Positions 1-7,044 of a DNA stretch of 23,080 nt are shown piece after piece. Numbering within the stretch: the stretch's first letter is position 1; every line of letters starts with the position of its first letter. The translations under genes were made by a program, and so were the position numbers. This DNA is from DASZYF01 sp035545535 (lineage in GTDB: Bacteria > Actinomycetota > Actinomycetes > Mycobacteriales > CAJCIY01). Below the pieces are notes generated by a model that worked only from the letters and a program-made list of their open reading frames with translations, did no database searches and was not told the DNA's origin. Location: the NCBI GenBank assembly GCA_035545535.1, contig DASZYF010000087.1:1-23080 (forward strand). The letters run 5' to 3'.

Positions 1-909
1 CGACTCGGCGATGGCGGCCTGGACCAGGCCTTGGTCGGCGAGCGGGCCGCCGAACGCGACGCGGCTCTTGGCCCGGCGGACCATGAGGTCCAGCGCTCGC
101 TCGGCACCGCCGATGGCCCGCATGCAGTGGTGGATGCGGCCCGGGCCTAGGCGGGCCTGGGCGATGGCGAACCCACCGCCCTCCTCGCCGAGCAGGTTCG
201 TCACCGGGACGCGCACGTCGGTGAACCGCATCTCGGCGTGACCGTGCTGGTCGCGGTGACCCATGACGGTGAGGTCGCGGACGATCTCGACACCGGGGGT
301 GTCGGCCGGCACGAGCACCATCGACTGCTGGCGGTGGGGAGGCGCCGTCGGGTCGGTCTTGCCCATGAGGATGAAGATCGCGCAGCGCGGGTCCAGTGCG
401 CCGCTGGTCCACCACTTCCGCCCGTTGATGACGTACTCGTCGCCGTCGCGAACGATCTGGGTCTCGATGTTCGTGGCGTCGCTCGACGCGACCTGGGGTT
501 CGGTCATCGCGAACGCGGATCGGATCTCACCGGCGAGCAGCGGCTCCAACCACCGTCGCTTCTGCTCGTCGCTGCCGAACAGGTGCAGCGTCTCCATGTT
601 CCCGGTGTCCGGCGCGGCGCAGTTCATCGCCTCCGGCATGATCTCCGGGCACCACCCCGACAGCTCGGCCAAGGGTGCGTAGTCGACGTTCGTGAGGCCG
701 GACTCGGCCGGCAGGAAGGCGTTCCACAGCCCGAGCTCGCGGGCCCGGGCCTTGAGCTTCTCCACGACGACGGGCAGCGAACGGTCGCTCGCGGGCCGGG
801 TCGCGATCGCCTCGTCGTACTCGGCCTCCGCGGGCAGGCACTCCTCGCGCAGGAACTGCTCCGCGACCCGGATCAGCTCGGCAGCGCGGGGCGATGGTTC
901 GAAGTCCAC
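1..909 (-). CDS. Acyl-CoA dehydrogenase, 3' end cut by window edge
   Basis: FAD-dependent alpha,beta-desaturation of an acyl-CoA, the first step of a beta-oxidation round. The 303 visible residues read through the N-terminal helical domain and the middle beta domain into the C-terminal helical domain. The family motif FAMTEP lies at residues 133-138, the NGRKWW-type segment at about 162-167, and RVAFGGPL at about 283-290. The reading frame runs off the left edge, so roughly the last 100 residues, including the catalytic Glu region, are missing. I chose the GTG at 909 because GAGGAA lies just upstream and the preceding gene stops 7 nt before it. It is the last visible gene of the leftward operon. 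The long, polar N-terminal segment resembles the ACAD10/11-like subgroup more than classical short-chain enzymes, but that is an impression. The general family is certain; the substrate is unknown. Confidence 0.93.
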   Translation of the reverse strand, partial: MDFEPSPRAAELIRVAEQFLREECLPAEAEYDEAIATRPASDRSLPVVVEKLKARARELGLWNAFLPAESGLTNVDYAPLAELSGWCPEIMPEAMNCAAPDTGNMETLHLFGSDEQKRRWLEPLLAGEIRSAFAMTEPQVASSDATNIETQIVRDGDEYVINGRKWWTSGALDPRCAIFILMGKTDPTAPPHRQQSMVLVPADTPGVEIVRDLTVMGHRDQHGHAEMRFTDVRVPVTNLLGEEGGGFAIAQARLGPGRIHHCMRAIGGAERALDLMVRRAKSRVAFGGPLADQGLVQAAIAES

Positions 910-916
910 GGGTTCC

Positions 917-1693
917 TCACTTCGTCGGGGGTGGGCCGGAGTCCCGGTGCAGGAGCGTGTCGCGGCGGGCGGCGACCGATGCGCCGTCGTAGCCGTCGCC
1001 GGCCGCGTGCACCACCGCCGCGTGCTCCCGCACGAAGGCGTCGGCCTCGTGGGCCTCCTCGTGCGCGCGGTAGGTGGCGAGGATGCGGTGCAGCGCGGCG
1101 CGGTCCGCCTTCGTCACGGCGGCGGCGAGCGCACGGCACCGGGGCAGCAGGTCCTCGTGCGCGACGACTTCGTTGACGAGTCCCCACGCAAGGGCGGTGT
1201 GCGCGTCCACGCGCTCTCCGGTGGCGCTCATCTGACGGGCCCGGGCGACGCCGACCCGTTGCGGAAGGCGGACCGTCAGCCCGCCGTCGGGGTGCACGCC
1301 GACCCGCGCGTGGGTGTCGGCGAACGTCGCGTGCTCCGACGCGATGAGCCAGTCGCACGCCAGCGCCAGCTCGAGGCCGCCGGTGAAGGTCGCGCCGTTG
1401 ATGGCACCGATGACCGGCATCGGCACCGGCGCGAAGAGCTCGGTCGGGCGCGGTGGGCCGTGCAGCAGGCCGCCGGGCGCGATCGCATCGACGAGGTCGA
1501 GCCCGGCACAGAAGCTCGGGTCGGCACCGGTGAGGATGATGGCGTCGACGTCGGTGCGGGCGCCGAGCTCGGCCATCACGCGCGGAACCTCGACCGCCAG
1601 CACCCGATCGAGCGCGTTGCGCTTGTGCGGGCGGTTCAGGGTGACGGTGGCGATGCGGGCGCTCACATCGAGCAGCAACGAGGCGTCGTTCAT
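917..1693 (-). CDS. Enoyl-CoA hydratase/isomerase (crotonase) family protein
   Basis: Crotonase-fold protein of 258 aa, the usual family length. The oxyanion-hole segments are visible as FCAGLDL (residues 61-67) and FTGGLELALACD (103-114). The first catalytic-type glutamate is Glu108. The second glutamate of classical enoyl-CoA hydratase is replaced: the FADTHARVG segment (124-132) puts His128 where the PE motif would be. This FADTHARVG form is common in actinobacterial EchA paralogues, so it may hydrate poorly or do another crotonase reaction. I chose the ATG at 1693 because it overlaps the upstream stop in an ATGA; the longer upstream reading is the neighbouring gene in another frame. It sits between an unknown gene and an acyl-CoA dehydrogenase, consistent with a beta-oxidation role. 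Confidence 0.9.
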   Translation of the reverse strand: MNDASLLLDVSARIATVTLNRPHKRNALDRVLAVEVPRVMAELGARTDVDAIILTGADPSFCAGLDLVDAIAPGGLLHGPPRPTELFAPVPMPVIGAINGATFTGGLELALACDWLIASEHATFADTHARVGVHPDGGLTVRLPQRVGVARARQMSATGERVDAHTALAWGLVNEVVAHEDLLPRCRALAAAVTKADRAALHRILATYRAHEEAHEADAFVREHAAVVHAAGDGYDGASVAARRDTLLHRDSGPPPTK

Positions 1694-2187
1694 GCGGGCC
1701 CGCGGACGGACGCGTCGATGAGCAGCACCGCCGGGCCGAGGGCGAGGCGAGTGGCGGCGAGCGAGCGCCGGTCGCGGCGGCGGCCCGGAGCAGCGACGGC
1801 GACCGAGACGCAGCGCTGGCGCGCGAAGGCCGTGAGCGCGCCCGACAGCCCCTCGGCGGTCGACCAGAGCGCCCACGGGACGTCCGCCTCCTGCGCGAGC
1901 ACCGCCCGGACCTCTTCCAGGCGAAGGCTTTCCGCGGTGCAGGACGGCAGGACGGTCGACGCGCCGGACATGAGGGCGGCGGCGACGAACGCGTCGCGGA
2001 CCGCGGTCCGGCGCTGCGCGCTCAGCACGACGTCGAGGTGGCTGTCGGTGCGTCCGCGCACGAGGCTCAGGGCGTCGCGCAACGGCGCCGATGGGCCGGC
2101 GACCTCGAGCAGGGCGAGCACCCCCCAGTGCGCTTGCTGTGGGGATGCGTTCGTCGTCGCGTGCGCCCGGAGCCGGATCGGCGTCAT
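1690..2187 (-). CDS. Hypothetical protein, 165 aa
   Basis: I do not recognise this protein. It is supported as a real gene by its position: its ATG overlaps the stop of the thiolase-fold gene (ATGA at 2184-2187) and its own stop overlaps the ATG of the crotonase gene (ATGA at 1690-1693). The protein is alanine- and arginine-rich with no clear membrane segment or signal peptide. A middle stretch around residues 60-115 looks like alternating helices and strands, with a Cys in PSCTAES. It could be an accessory or structural partner of the thiolase-like protein, or a degenerate thiolase-superfamily fragment; neither is shown. No catalytic motif is evident. Confidence 0.72.
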   Translation of the reverse strand: MTPIRLRAHATTNASPQQAHWGVLALLEVAGPSAPLRDALSLVRGRTDSHLDVVLSAQRRTAVRDAFVAAALMSGASTVLPSCTAESLRLEEVRAVLAQEADVPWALWSTAEGLSGALTAFARQRCVSVAVAAPGRRRDRRSLAATRLALGPAVLLIDASVRGPA

Positions 2188-3359
2188 CCGGCGACCAGCA
2201 CGGTCGACCGGTTCGTGCCGGCGTTGCCGTTGGTGATCACCGTCGTCCGCGCGCCCTCGACCTGTCGGGGTCCGGCGGTGCCGCGCAGCTGCTCGACCGA
2301 CTCGTACACGGAGCCGAAGCCTTGGGTCGCCCGGCCTTCGGAGAGGTTGCCGCCGTGCGTGTTGACCGGGATCCGCCCGAAGATCCGCAGCCGCTGCTCG
2401 CTCTCGACCCAGGAGTCCCGGATCAGGCCGGCCCCCTCGCCCGGCCCGGTGAACAGCGCCTCGAGCCACAGCATCGAGAGCACGCTGAAGCCGTCGTAGG
2501 GGTAGGCGATGTCCACGTCGGTCGCCGCGATGTCGGTGCGGCTGAAGAGCTCCTTCGTGCCGGCCCGGGCGGCGATCTCGTCGACCTCGGGGTAGAGCAG
2601 CACGTCGCTGTTCCTCGGGAGGGAGCTGCCGAACGCCTCGATGAGGACCGGGCGGTGCGCCAGGTCGGCCGCGCGTTCAGCCGTCGTGATGACGACGGCC
2701 ATCGCGCCGTCGATCGGGGCGTCGCAGTCGAGCAGGCAGAGCGGTTCGTCGATCATCGGGGCCGCGAGGTACTCCTCGATGGTCAGCGGCTTCCGGAACA
2801 GCGCACGGGGGTTGTCGACCGCACCGGTGCGGTTGTTGACCGCGATGCGACCGAAGTCCTCCCGGGTGCTGCCGTGCTTCTCCATGTGCTGCCGCATCAC
2901 GCGCGAGACCCAGAGGATCGATCCGCCGTGCTCCGCGAGCGCGTGGCTGAGCGACGGGTCGAACTCGTGCGCGGGCGGCTGCCGCAGGGGATCGTTGCGG
3001 CCGACCTGCGAGGTGTCCGCCCAGCGGTACTTGCCGTGGTAGCAGATCGCGTAGTCGCACGCCCCCGCCTCGACGGCCATCGCGGCTGAGGAGATGGCGA
3101 GCAGCGACGGCGGCATGGCGGTGTCGCTCCACCGGACGTTGGGAAGCCCCAGGGCGTCGACGACGTAGGCCGGCGCGAGCGTCGGTGAGTCGGTGCTGAA
3201 CACACCGATCACGCCGTCAATGGCCGTCTTCGGCACGCCGCTGTCGAGGACGGCGGCGCGCGCGGCGCGTGCGATGAGCGTCCCGGGGCCGACCCCGCTG
3301 TCGCGCGCGAACTCCGAGCACCCGATGCCGACGATCGCGGCTTGCCGCGCGGGGCTCAC
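2184..3359 (-). CDS. Thiolase-fold protein (SCP2/lipid-transfer type), probable aldolase rather than thiolase
   Basis: 391-aa thiolase-superfamily protein opening with AAIVGIGCSEFAR, typical of the SCPx/lipid-transfer branch. The catalytic residues of true thiolases are absent. The CASG nucleophile region reads MPPSLLAI (82-89), the GHP histidine motif reads GRA (342-344), and the C-terminal CxG motif reads TNGNAG (376-381). A YPYDGFS segment at 286-292 carries the YDxF-type tyrosine of this branch. Known relatives paired with DUF35 proteins include Ltp2, which acts as a retro-aldolase on steroid side-chain CoA thioesters with the ChsH2 DUF35 domain. The adjacent DUF35 gene fits such a pair. 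The GTG start at 3359 overlaps the DUF35 stop (GTGA). The call to the fold is firm; aldolase activity is inferred. Confidence 0.9.
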   Translation of the reverse strand: MSPARQAAIVGIGCSEFARDSGVGPGTLIARAARAAVLDSGVPKTAIDGVIGVFSTDSPTLAPAYVVDALGLPNVRWSDTAMPPSLLAISSAAMAVEAGACDYAICYHGKYRWADTSQVGRNDPLRQPPAHEFDPSLSHALAEHGGSILWVSRVMRQHMEKHGSTREDFGRIAVNNRTGAVDNPRALFRKPLTIEEYLAAPMIDEPLCLLDCDAPIDGAMAVVITTAERAADLAHRPVLIEAFGSSLPRNSDVLLYPEVDEIAARAGTKELFSRTDIAATDVDIAYPYDGFSVLSMLWLEALFTGPGEGAGLIRDSWVESEQRLRIFGRIPVNTHGGNLSEGRATQGFGSVYESVEQLRGTAGPRQVEGARTTVITNGNAGTNRSTVLVAG

Positions 3360-3736
3360 TGCGCGCGCTCGGCGGGCCGGAACTGCGGGACGTTGGCGTC
3401 GCCCCATGTGAGCGAGAGCGCCATGCCGGTGCGCACGTCGTCGCGCGCGCAGTCGACGATGGGGGCCAGCAGGCGGACACCTTCGGCGTCGTCGAGCGCG
3501 ACCACGCCGGTGACGATCGGCTCGGTGGCGTCGGGAGCCGGTCGGGGGAACGAGAACGCGAGCAGGTGCCCGGTGCCGCCGGCGACGTCGGCGTGCACAT
3601 CGTCGGACCAGCACTCCGGACAGATGCGACGCGGCGGATGCACCCAGGTCCCGCACGCCTGGCAGTGCGCGATGCGCAGCTCCCGCTGCTGCCAGCCCTG
3701 CCAGACCTCGGCGGTGTCGTGAGTGATCTTCGCCAT
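3356..3736 (-). CDS. DUF35 zinc-ribbon/OB-fold acyl-CoA-associated protein
   Basis: 126-aa protein with the two-part DUF35 architecture. An N-terminal helix leads into a rubredoxin-like zinc ribbon with Cys25, Cys28, Cys39 and Cys42 (CQAC and CPEC), and a beta-rich OB-fold half covers about residues 50-120. DUF35 proteins bind CoA esters and form complexes with thiolase-fold partners. Here the partner gene begins inside its stop codon, so the two proteins are probably made in equal amounts. It is the first gene of the leftward operon and its ATG at 3736 faces the divergent promoter region. The family assignment is strong. Confidence 0.93.
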   Translation of the reverse strand: MAKITHDTAEVWQGWQQRELRIAHCQACGTWVHPPRRICPECWSDDVHADVAGGTGHLLAFSFPRPAPDATEPIVTGVVALDDAEGVRLLAPIVDCARDDVRTGMALSLTWGDANVPQFRPAERAQ

Positions 3737-3819
3737 GCGGAGCTCGATCCTGTCGGCGTCGACGGGTATTCTTCGACCGGAGAGTAGAACATATCCTGGA
3801 GAACGGCGAGAGGGTCACG
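3737..3819. promoter_or_regulatory. Divergent promoter region with TTCGAC element
   Basis: This is the 83-bp gap between the leftward DUF35 operon and the rightward thioesterase operon. It is locally AT-richer than its surroundings. It holds TTCGAC at 3772-3777 followed after 7 nt by TAGAAC (3785-3790), the same arrangement as in two other promoter gaps in the window. TTCT (3769-3772) and AGAA (3786-3789) form a short inverted repeat. A weak rightward promoter TTCTTC-N17-TATCCT (3769-3797) is possible. A GAGAGGG ribosome site precedes the ATG at 3820. I see no convincing leftward -35/-10 pair. Confidence 0.45.
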
Positions 3820-4281
3820 ATGGCGGGCGCCGCTAGCGTCGCCGCAGTGGAGACGGACGTGCCGGAGAGGCACCGCGCACTGAACGGCTTCAACCAGCAC
3901 GTCGGGATGGAGCTCGTGCACCTCTCGGCCGACGAGGTGACGGTGCGGCTGCCGATCACGCCCGACCTGCTGCAGGTGCACGGGATCGTGCACGGCGGTG
4001 TGTGGTGCTCTCTCGTCGAGACGGCGGCGAGCATCGGCGCCGGGCTCTGGCTCGAGGCCCAGGGGGGCGGCGACACGGTCGGTGTCTCCAACACCACCGA
4101 CTTCCTGCGCGCACTGCGCGAAGGCATCGTCACCGCCACCGCGACGCCGGTGCATCGCGGTCGCCTCCAGCAGCTGTGGGACGTCGAGGTGCGGGACGAG
4201 TCCGATCGGCCCATCGCGCGTGGGCGCGTGCGGCTGCAGAACCTCGAAGGCGCCGCCGTGCTCGGGCGTCCGGCGTCGTGA
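3820..4281 (+). CDS. PaaI-type hotdog acyl-CoA thioesterase
   Basis: 153-aa single-hotdog protein of the 4HBT/PaaI type that hydrolyses acyl-CoA esters. The diagnostic segment is around residues 50-65: a GIVHGGVWCSLVETAAS stretch with the HGG turn and a downstream Glu in the central helix, the usual catalytic layout. The following VSNTTDFLRAL strand and the late RGRVRLQNL strand fit the fold. The ATG at 3820 has a good GAGAGGG site 6 nt upstream. Its stop TGA shares one base with the ATG of the SDR gene (TGATG at 4279-4283). It may recycle CoA from dead-end intermediates of the surrounding pathway; the substrate is not predictable. Confidence 0.9.
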   Translation: MAGAASVAAVETDVPERHRALNGFNQHVGMELVHLSADEVTVRLPITPDLLQVHGIVHGGVWCSLVETAASIGAGLWLEAQGGGDTVGVSNTTDFLRALREGIVTATATPVHRGRLQQLWDVEVRDESDRPIARGRVRLQNLEGAAVLGRPAS

Positions 4282-5084
4282 TGGACGACGCGTTGCGCCC
4301 CGCGGCCGGGGGGCGAGCCGCCTGGTCGGACCTCACCGGGCACGTCGCCGTGGTGACGGGCGGCAACGGCGGGATCGGCCTCGGGATCGCCGCGGGGCTC
4401 GTCGATGCCGGCGCCGACGTGTGCATCTGGGGGACGAACGAGACCAAGACCGCGGCCGCGCTCGAGCGACTCGCGGGTGCCGCCGGGTCGGCCACAGCGA
4501 TGACGGTCGACGTCTCCGACGAGCAGGCCGTCGTCGCCGCGATGGCCCGCGTCGTCGCCGACCACGGCCGGCTCGACTCCTGCTTCGCCAACGCGGGCAT
4601 CGGCGGCATCACCCACCCGTTGCTCGACACGACGCTCGAGAGGTTCCACCACATCACTGCGGTCGATCTCGACGGTGCCTTCGTGACGATCCGCGAAGCC
4701 GCGCGCCACATGGTCGCGTTGGAGAACGGCGGCAGCATCGTCGCGACGTCGAGCGTGAGCGCCCGGTTCGGCGCCCCGCGCAACTACGCATACGCGGCCG
4801 CCAAGGAAGGCCTGCTCGCGATCGTCAAGGGGGTCGCGGTCGAGATGGCCCGGCACGGCATCCGCGCCAACGCGCTGCTGCCCGGCTGGACGTCGAGCGA
4901 CATGACCGAGCGGGAGGCGTTCGCCGACGCGCGCTTCGTCGCCGCGACGATGCCGCGGATGCCGGTGCGGCGCTGGGGTGAGCCGGCGGACTTCGGCGCG
5001 ATCGCGGTCTACCTCGCATCGCCGGCGTCGGCGTTCCACACCGGTGACGGGATCCTCATCGACGGCGGCTACGCCGCGTTCTGA
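4281..5084 (+). CDS. Short-chain dehydrogenase/reductase (SDR)
   Basis: 267-aa classical SDR. The cofactor motif TGGNGGIG is at residues 26-33, the NAG motif at 104-106 (in CFANAGIGG), the likely catalytic Ser at 158, and the YxxxK pair is Tyr171/Lys175. It ends with the typical IDGGYAAF tail, so the C-terminus is intact. A D/N-containing NE segment after strand 2 (WGTNETK) suggests NAD(P) binding without a clear preference. The start at ATG 4281 is set by the one-base overlap with the thioesterase stop; GTG 4278 directly before it is an in-frame alternative. It could oxidise a 3-hydroxyacyl-CoA or a secondary alcohol in the pathway. Confidence 0.93.
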   Translation: MDDALRPAAGGRAAWSDLTGHVAVVTGGNGGIGLGIAAGLVDAGADVCIWGTNETKTAAALERLAGAAGSATAMTVDVSDEQAVVAAMARVVADHGRLDSCFANAGIGGITHPLLDTTLERFHHITAVDLDGAFVTIREAARHMVALENGGSIVATSSVSARFGAPRNYAYAAAKEGLLAIVKGVAVEMARHGIRANALLPGWTSSDMTEREAFADARFVAATMPRMPVRRWGEPADFGAIAVYLASPASAFHTGDGILIDGGYAAF

Positions 5085-5092
5085 GCGTGCGC

Positions 5093-5824
5093 CTACGTCC
5101 ATCCTTCGGTGGCGCCGCGCATCATCGTGAAGGGTCCGACCGGCCAGCGGAAGCAGTCGACCATGAGCCGGTCGACGTCTTCGGGCGTGCTGACGCCATC
5201 GCGGACGACCGCCTCGGCCTCGGCGATGGCCGCGAAGTAGATGCGGTTGGCCACGTACCCCCACGCATTGGGCTGATCCCGCACCACGATGGGGTTCTTG
5301 CCCAGCGCGCGGGCCAACGCGGTCACGGTGTCGACGGTTGCGGGGGCCGTCTGCGGCCCGACGACGACCTCGGCGAACGGCATCACCTGCGCCGGTGACG
5401 ACCAGTGCCACCCGACGACCTGCTCGGGACGGTCGGTGGCCGCGGCGAGGGCGCCGACCGGGAAGCCGCTCGAGTTCGTCGCCAGCACGGCGCCCGCCCG
5501 GGCAACCCGGTCTAGGTCGCGGAACACCCGGACCTTGAGCGGCAGGTCCTCGGGCACCGCCTCGATGACCAGGTCCGCCACCGCCAGCGCGGCGAGCTCG
5601 TCATGCCACGCGATGCGTTCGCGCACGGCGTCGACCTCGTCGGCCGCCAGCTTGCCGCGCCGCGCGGCGCTCGCCAGCCCGAAGCGGCCGTCGACGAGCT
5701 CGCGAGCGGCCCGCTCCAGCGCGGCTGCGCTGGAGTCGACGCACACGACCTCGCACCCGCCGACGGCGGCGCACTGCGCGATGCCCGACCCCATCACGCC
5801 GGCACCGAGCACGCCGACCTTCAT
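5093..5824 (-). CDS. 3-hydroxyacyl-CoA dehydrogenase, short C-terminus
   Basis: NAD-dependent oxidation of 3-hydroxyacyl-CoA. The N-terminal Rossmann motif GAGVMG is at residues 7-12. The family catalytic pair is visible as His140 in GWHWSSPAQVMPFAEVV and Glu152 in the same segment, with Ser118 (NSSG) and Asn193 (YVANRI) completing the set. At 243 aa it is about 40-50 residues shorter than typical single-domain enzymes and stops shortly after the PVGPF segment (228-232), in the middle of the C-terminal dimerisation domain. The stop lies only 8 bp from the converging SDR stop, which suggests a deletion or rearrangement at this junction. The ATG at 5824 overlaps the stop of the cupin-like gene (ATGA). 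Confidence 0.9.
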   Translation of the reverse strand: MKVGVLGAGVMGSGIAQCAAVGGCEVVCVDSSAAALERAARELVDGRFGLASAARRGKLAADEVDAVRERIAWHDELAALAVADLVIEAVPEDLPLKVRVFRDLDRVARAGAVLATNSSGFPVGALAAATDRPEQVVGWHWSSPAQVMPFAEVVVGPQTAPATVDTVTALARALGKNPIVVRDQPNAWGYVANRIYFAAIAEAEAVVRDGVSTPEDVDRLMVDCFRWPVGPFTMMRGATEGWT

Positions 5825-6756
5825 GCAGCGGCCGCGGCGAGGACCGGGGTCACCAGCGCGTCGAGCGCGGTGAGTGCCTCGGTGTCCGCGGGTCCGCCCC
5901 ACGCGGGCGGCCAGGCCGTGCGGTCGGCGAGGATCCACAGCTCCTTCGACCCCGCCGGCCCGGGGCGCGAGGCGGCGTGCTCGCTCCCGCTCTGCTGCAG
6001 GCGGAACCCGAGCCGGCCGACGGCCCGGTCCCCGACGTCCGCCGATCCCTCGACCTGCAGGCGGATGAGGTCGGTCGCCAGCCGGAAGGCCGGGAAGGCG
6101 GCGCCCCCGGAGGGACGGTCGAAGCCGAGCACCAGCGGTCCCGTCCGCGGGTCGCCGAGCGCGATCACCGCGACCCGCGTCCCGTCCGGGAGCGGTGGCC
6201 AGGTCGAGGTGTCGGTGAAGCCGGCATCGAAGTGGCCGGTGCGCAGGGTGGCACCGAAGCCGTTGGTGATGGCGTGCGGCACGATGGCGTCGCGGTCGTG
6301 CATGGCGACGCCCTCGAGGCTGACGTCATCGGCCAGGGCCGCGTCGGCGAGGCGTTGCGCGGACACGTCCGTGAGGTAGGGCTTGAGACCGCGACGGTCC
6401 GCCATCAGCAGGAGCTGGTTGGTGCCGACGTCGTCGGACCAGTGCTCTGGGCCGTAGAAGGTGTCGGCGCTCTGCAGCCGGAACTCGCCGTGGGCGTACG
6501 TCGCACCGGCCACCCGGATCGGCTCGCCCAGCGCCATGCGGAAGCTGTCGCTCTTGTGCAGGTGCACGGGTGCCTTGCGCGGGAACTCGCGCGCCCGGAT
6601 GTACATCGCCACCACCGGACCGGACACGTCGTCGCCCATGCGCACCACCGCGCCCGGCAGCAGACCGTCGTCGGGGAGCGGCTGGCGGACGTCGCGGATG
6701 ACGCCGTCGACATGTCCGTCGTCGGTCCACGTCGCTGGTTCGAGCAGCGTGATCAT
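5821..6756 (-). CDS. Cupin-like protein of unknown function
   Basis: 311-aa protein without a recognised enzyme name. The N-terminal half reads as a cupin-like beta barrel: an FPRKAPVHLHKSDSFRMAL segment (58-76) with a His-x-His pair (65, 67) and a later HGEFRLQ strand (89-95), followed by a GPEHWSDD loop. The second half (about 145-280) is beta-rich and may be a second barrel. Metal binding through the histidines is plausible but unproven. I start at ATG 6756 rather than the in-frame ATG at 6783 because GGAGAGGG lies at proper distance upstream. It leads the two-gene leftward unit with the hydroxyacyl-CoA dehydrogenase and diverges from the carboxylase operon. It could be an ester or CoA-intermediate binding or isomerising protein. 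Confidence 0.8.
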   Translation of the reverse strand: MITLLEPATWTDDGHVDGVIRDVRQPLPDDGLLPGAVVRMGDDVSGPVVAMYIRAREFPRKAPVHLHKSDSFRMALGEPIRVAGATYAHGEFRLQSADTFYGPEHWSDDVGTNQLLLMADRRGLKPYLTDVSAQRLADAALADDVSLEGVAMHDRDAIVPHAITNGFGATLRTGHFDAGFTDTSTWPPLPDGTRVAVIALGDPRTGPLVLGFDRPSGGAAFPAFRLATDLIRLQVEGSADVGDRAVGRLGFRLQQSGSEHAASRPGPAGSKELWILADRTAWPPAWGGPADTEALTALDALVTPVLAAAAA

Positions 6757-6861
6757 CGTGGCCCTCTCCGGCCGGTGGCGCATGGTTCTTTCGACCCGTC
6801 GGTTGACAATAATACTCCTGCGCTCCTACCGTCGAGCACCGAACAGGGAGGCGGTGGCCCG
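6757..6861. promoter_or_regulatory. Divergent promoter region between cupin-like gene and carboxylase operon
   Basis: This gap carries a clear rightward promoter candidate: TTGACA at 6803-6808, an 18-bp spacer, then TACCGT at 6827-6832, giving a leader of about 20-25 nt before the ATG at 6862, with GGGAGG at 6846-6851. TTCGAC at 6790-6795 lies 7 bp upstream of the TTGACA, so an operator TCGAC-N6-GTTGA would overlap the -35. A leftward -10 candidate TATTAT lies at 6814-6809, so the two promoters would overlap. GAGAGGG serves the leftward start. Confidence 0.6.
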
Positions 6862-7044
6862 ATGGAGCGTGAGCTCGTCGCCGGTCGATGCACCGCATGC
6901 GGGCAGGAGCGTCTGGAGCGGTACCCGGTGCTGTCCGAGGGCGGGTGGTTCCTGGTGGTGAAGTGCCAGGCCTGCCTCGCTTCGGAGCGGCGCGACCGCT
7001 GGAACCGGCTCGGCCACGTGGTGCGCATGGAGGACCTGCTGTGA
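6862..7044 (+). CDS. Small four-cysteine (zinc-ribbon-like) protein, candidate small subunit of the HydA/HydB enzyme
   Basis: 60-aa protein with two CxxC knuckles, CTAC (Cys10, Cys13) and CQAC (Cys35, Cys38), separated by about 21 residues, the spacing of a structural zinc ribbon. The ATG at 6862 has GGGAGG about 10 nt upstream. Its stop overlaps the GTG of the HydA-type gene (GTGA at 7041-7044), and a GGAGG for that gene lies within its last codons, so the two are coupled. Acetone carboxylase has a small zinc-containing gamma subunit; this protein is much shorter, so homology cannot be claimed. Position, coupling and cysteines suggest a third subunit or an assembly factor. It is easily missed by gene callers because of its size. 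Confidence 0.78.
   Translation: MERELVAGRCTACGQERLERYPVLSEGGWFLVVKCQACLASERRDRWNRLGHVVRMEDLL

Noticed and set aside
3360..5411. Long N-terminal extension of the thiolase-fold reading frame
   Set aside because: The extension crosses the DUF35, thioesterase and SDR genes in other frames; the real start is GTG 3359 in the GTGA overlap.
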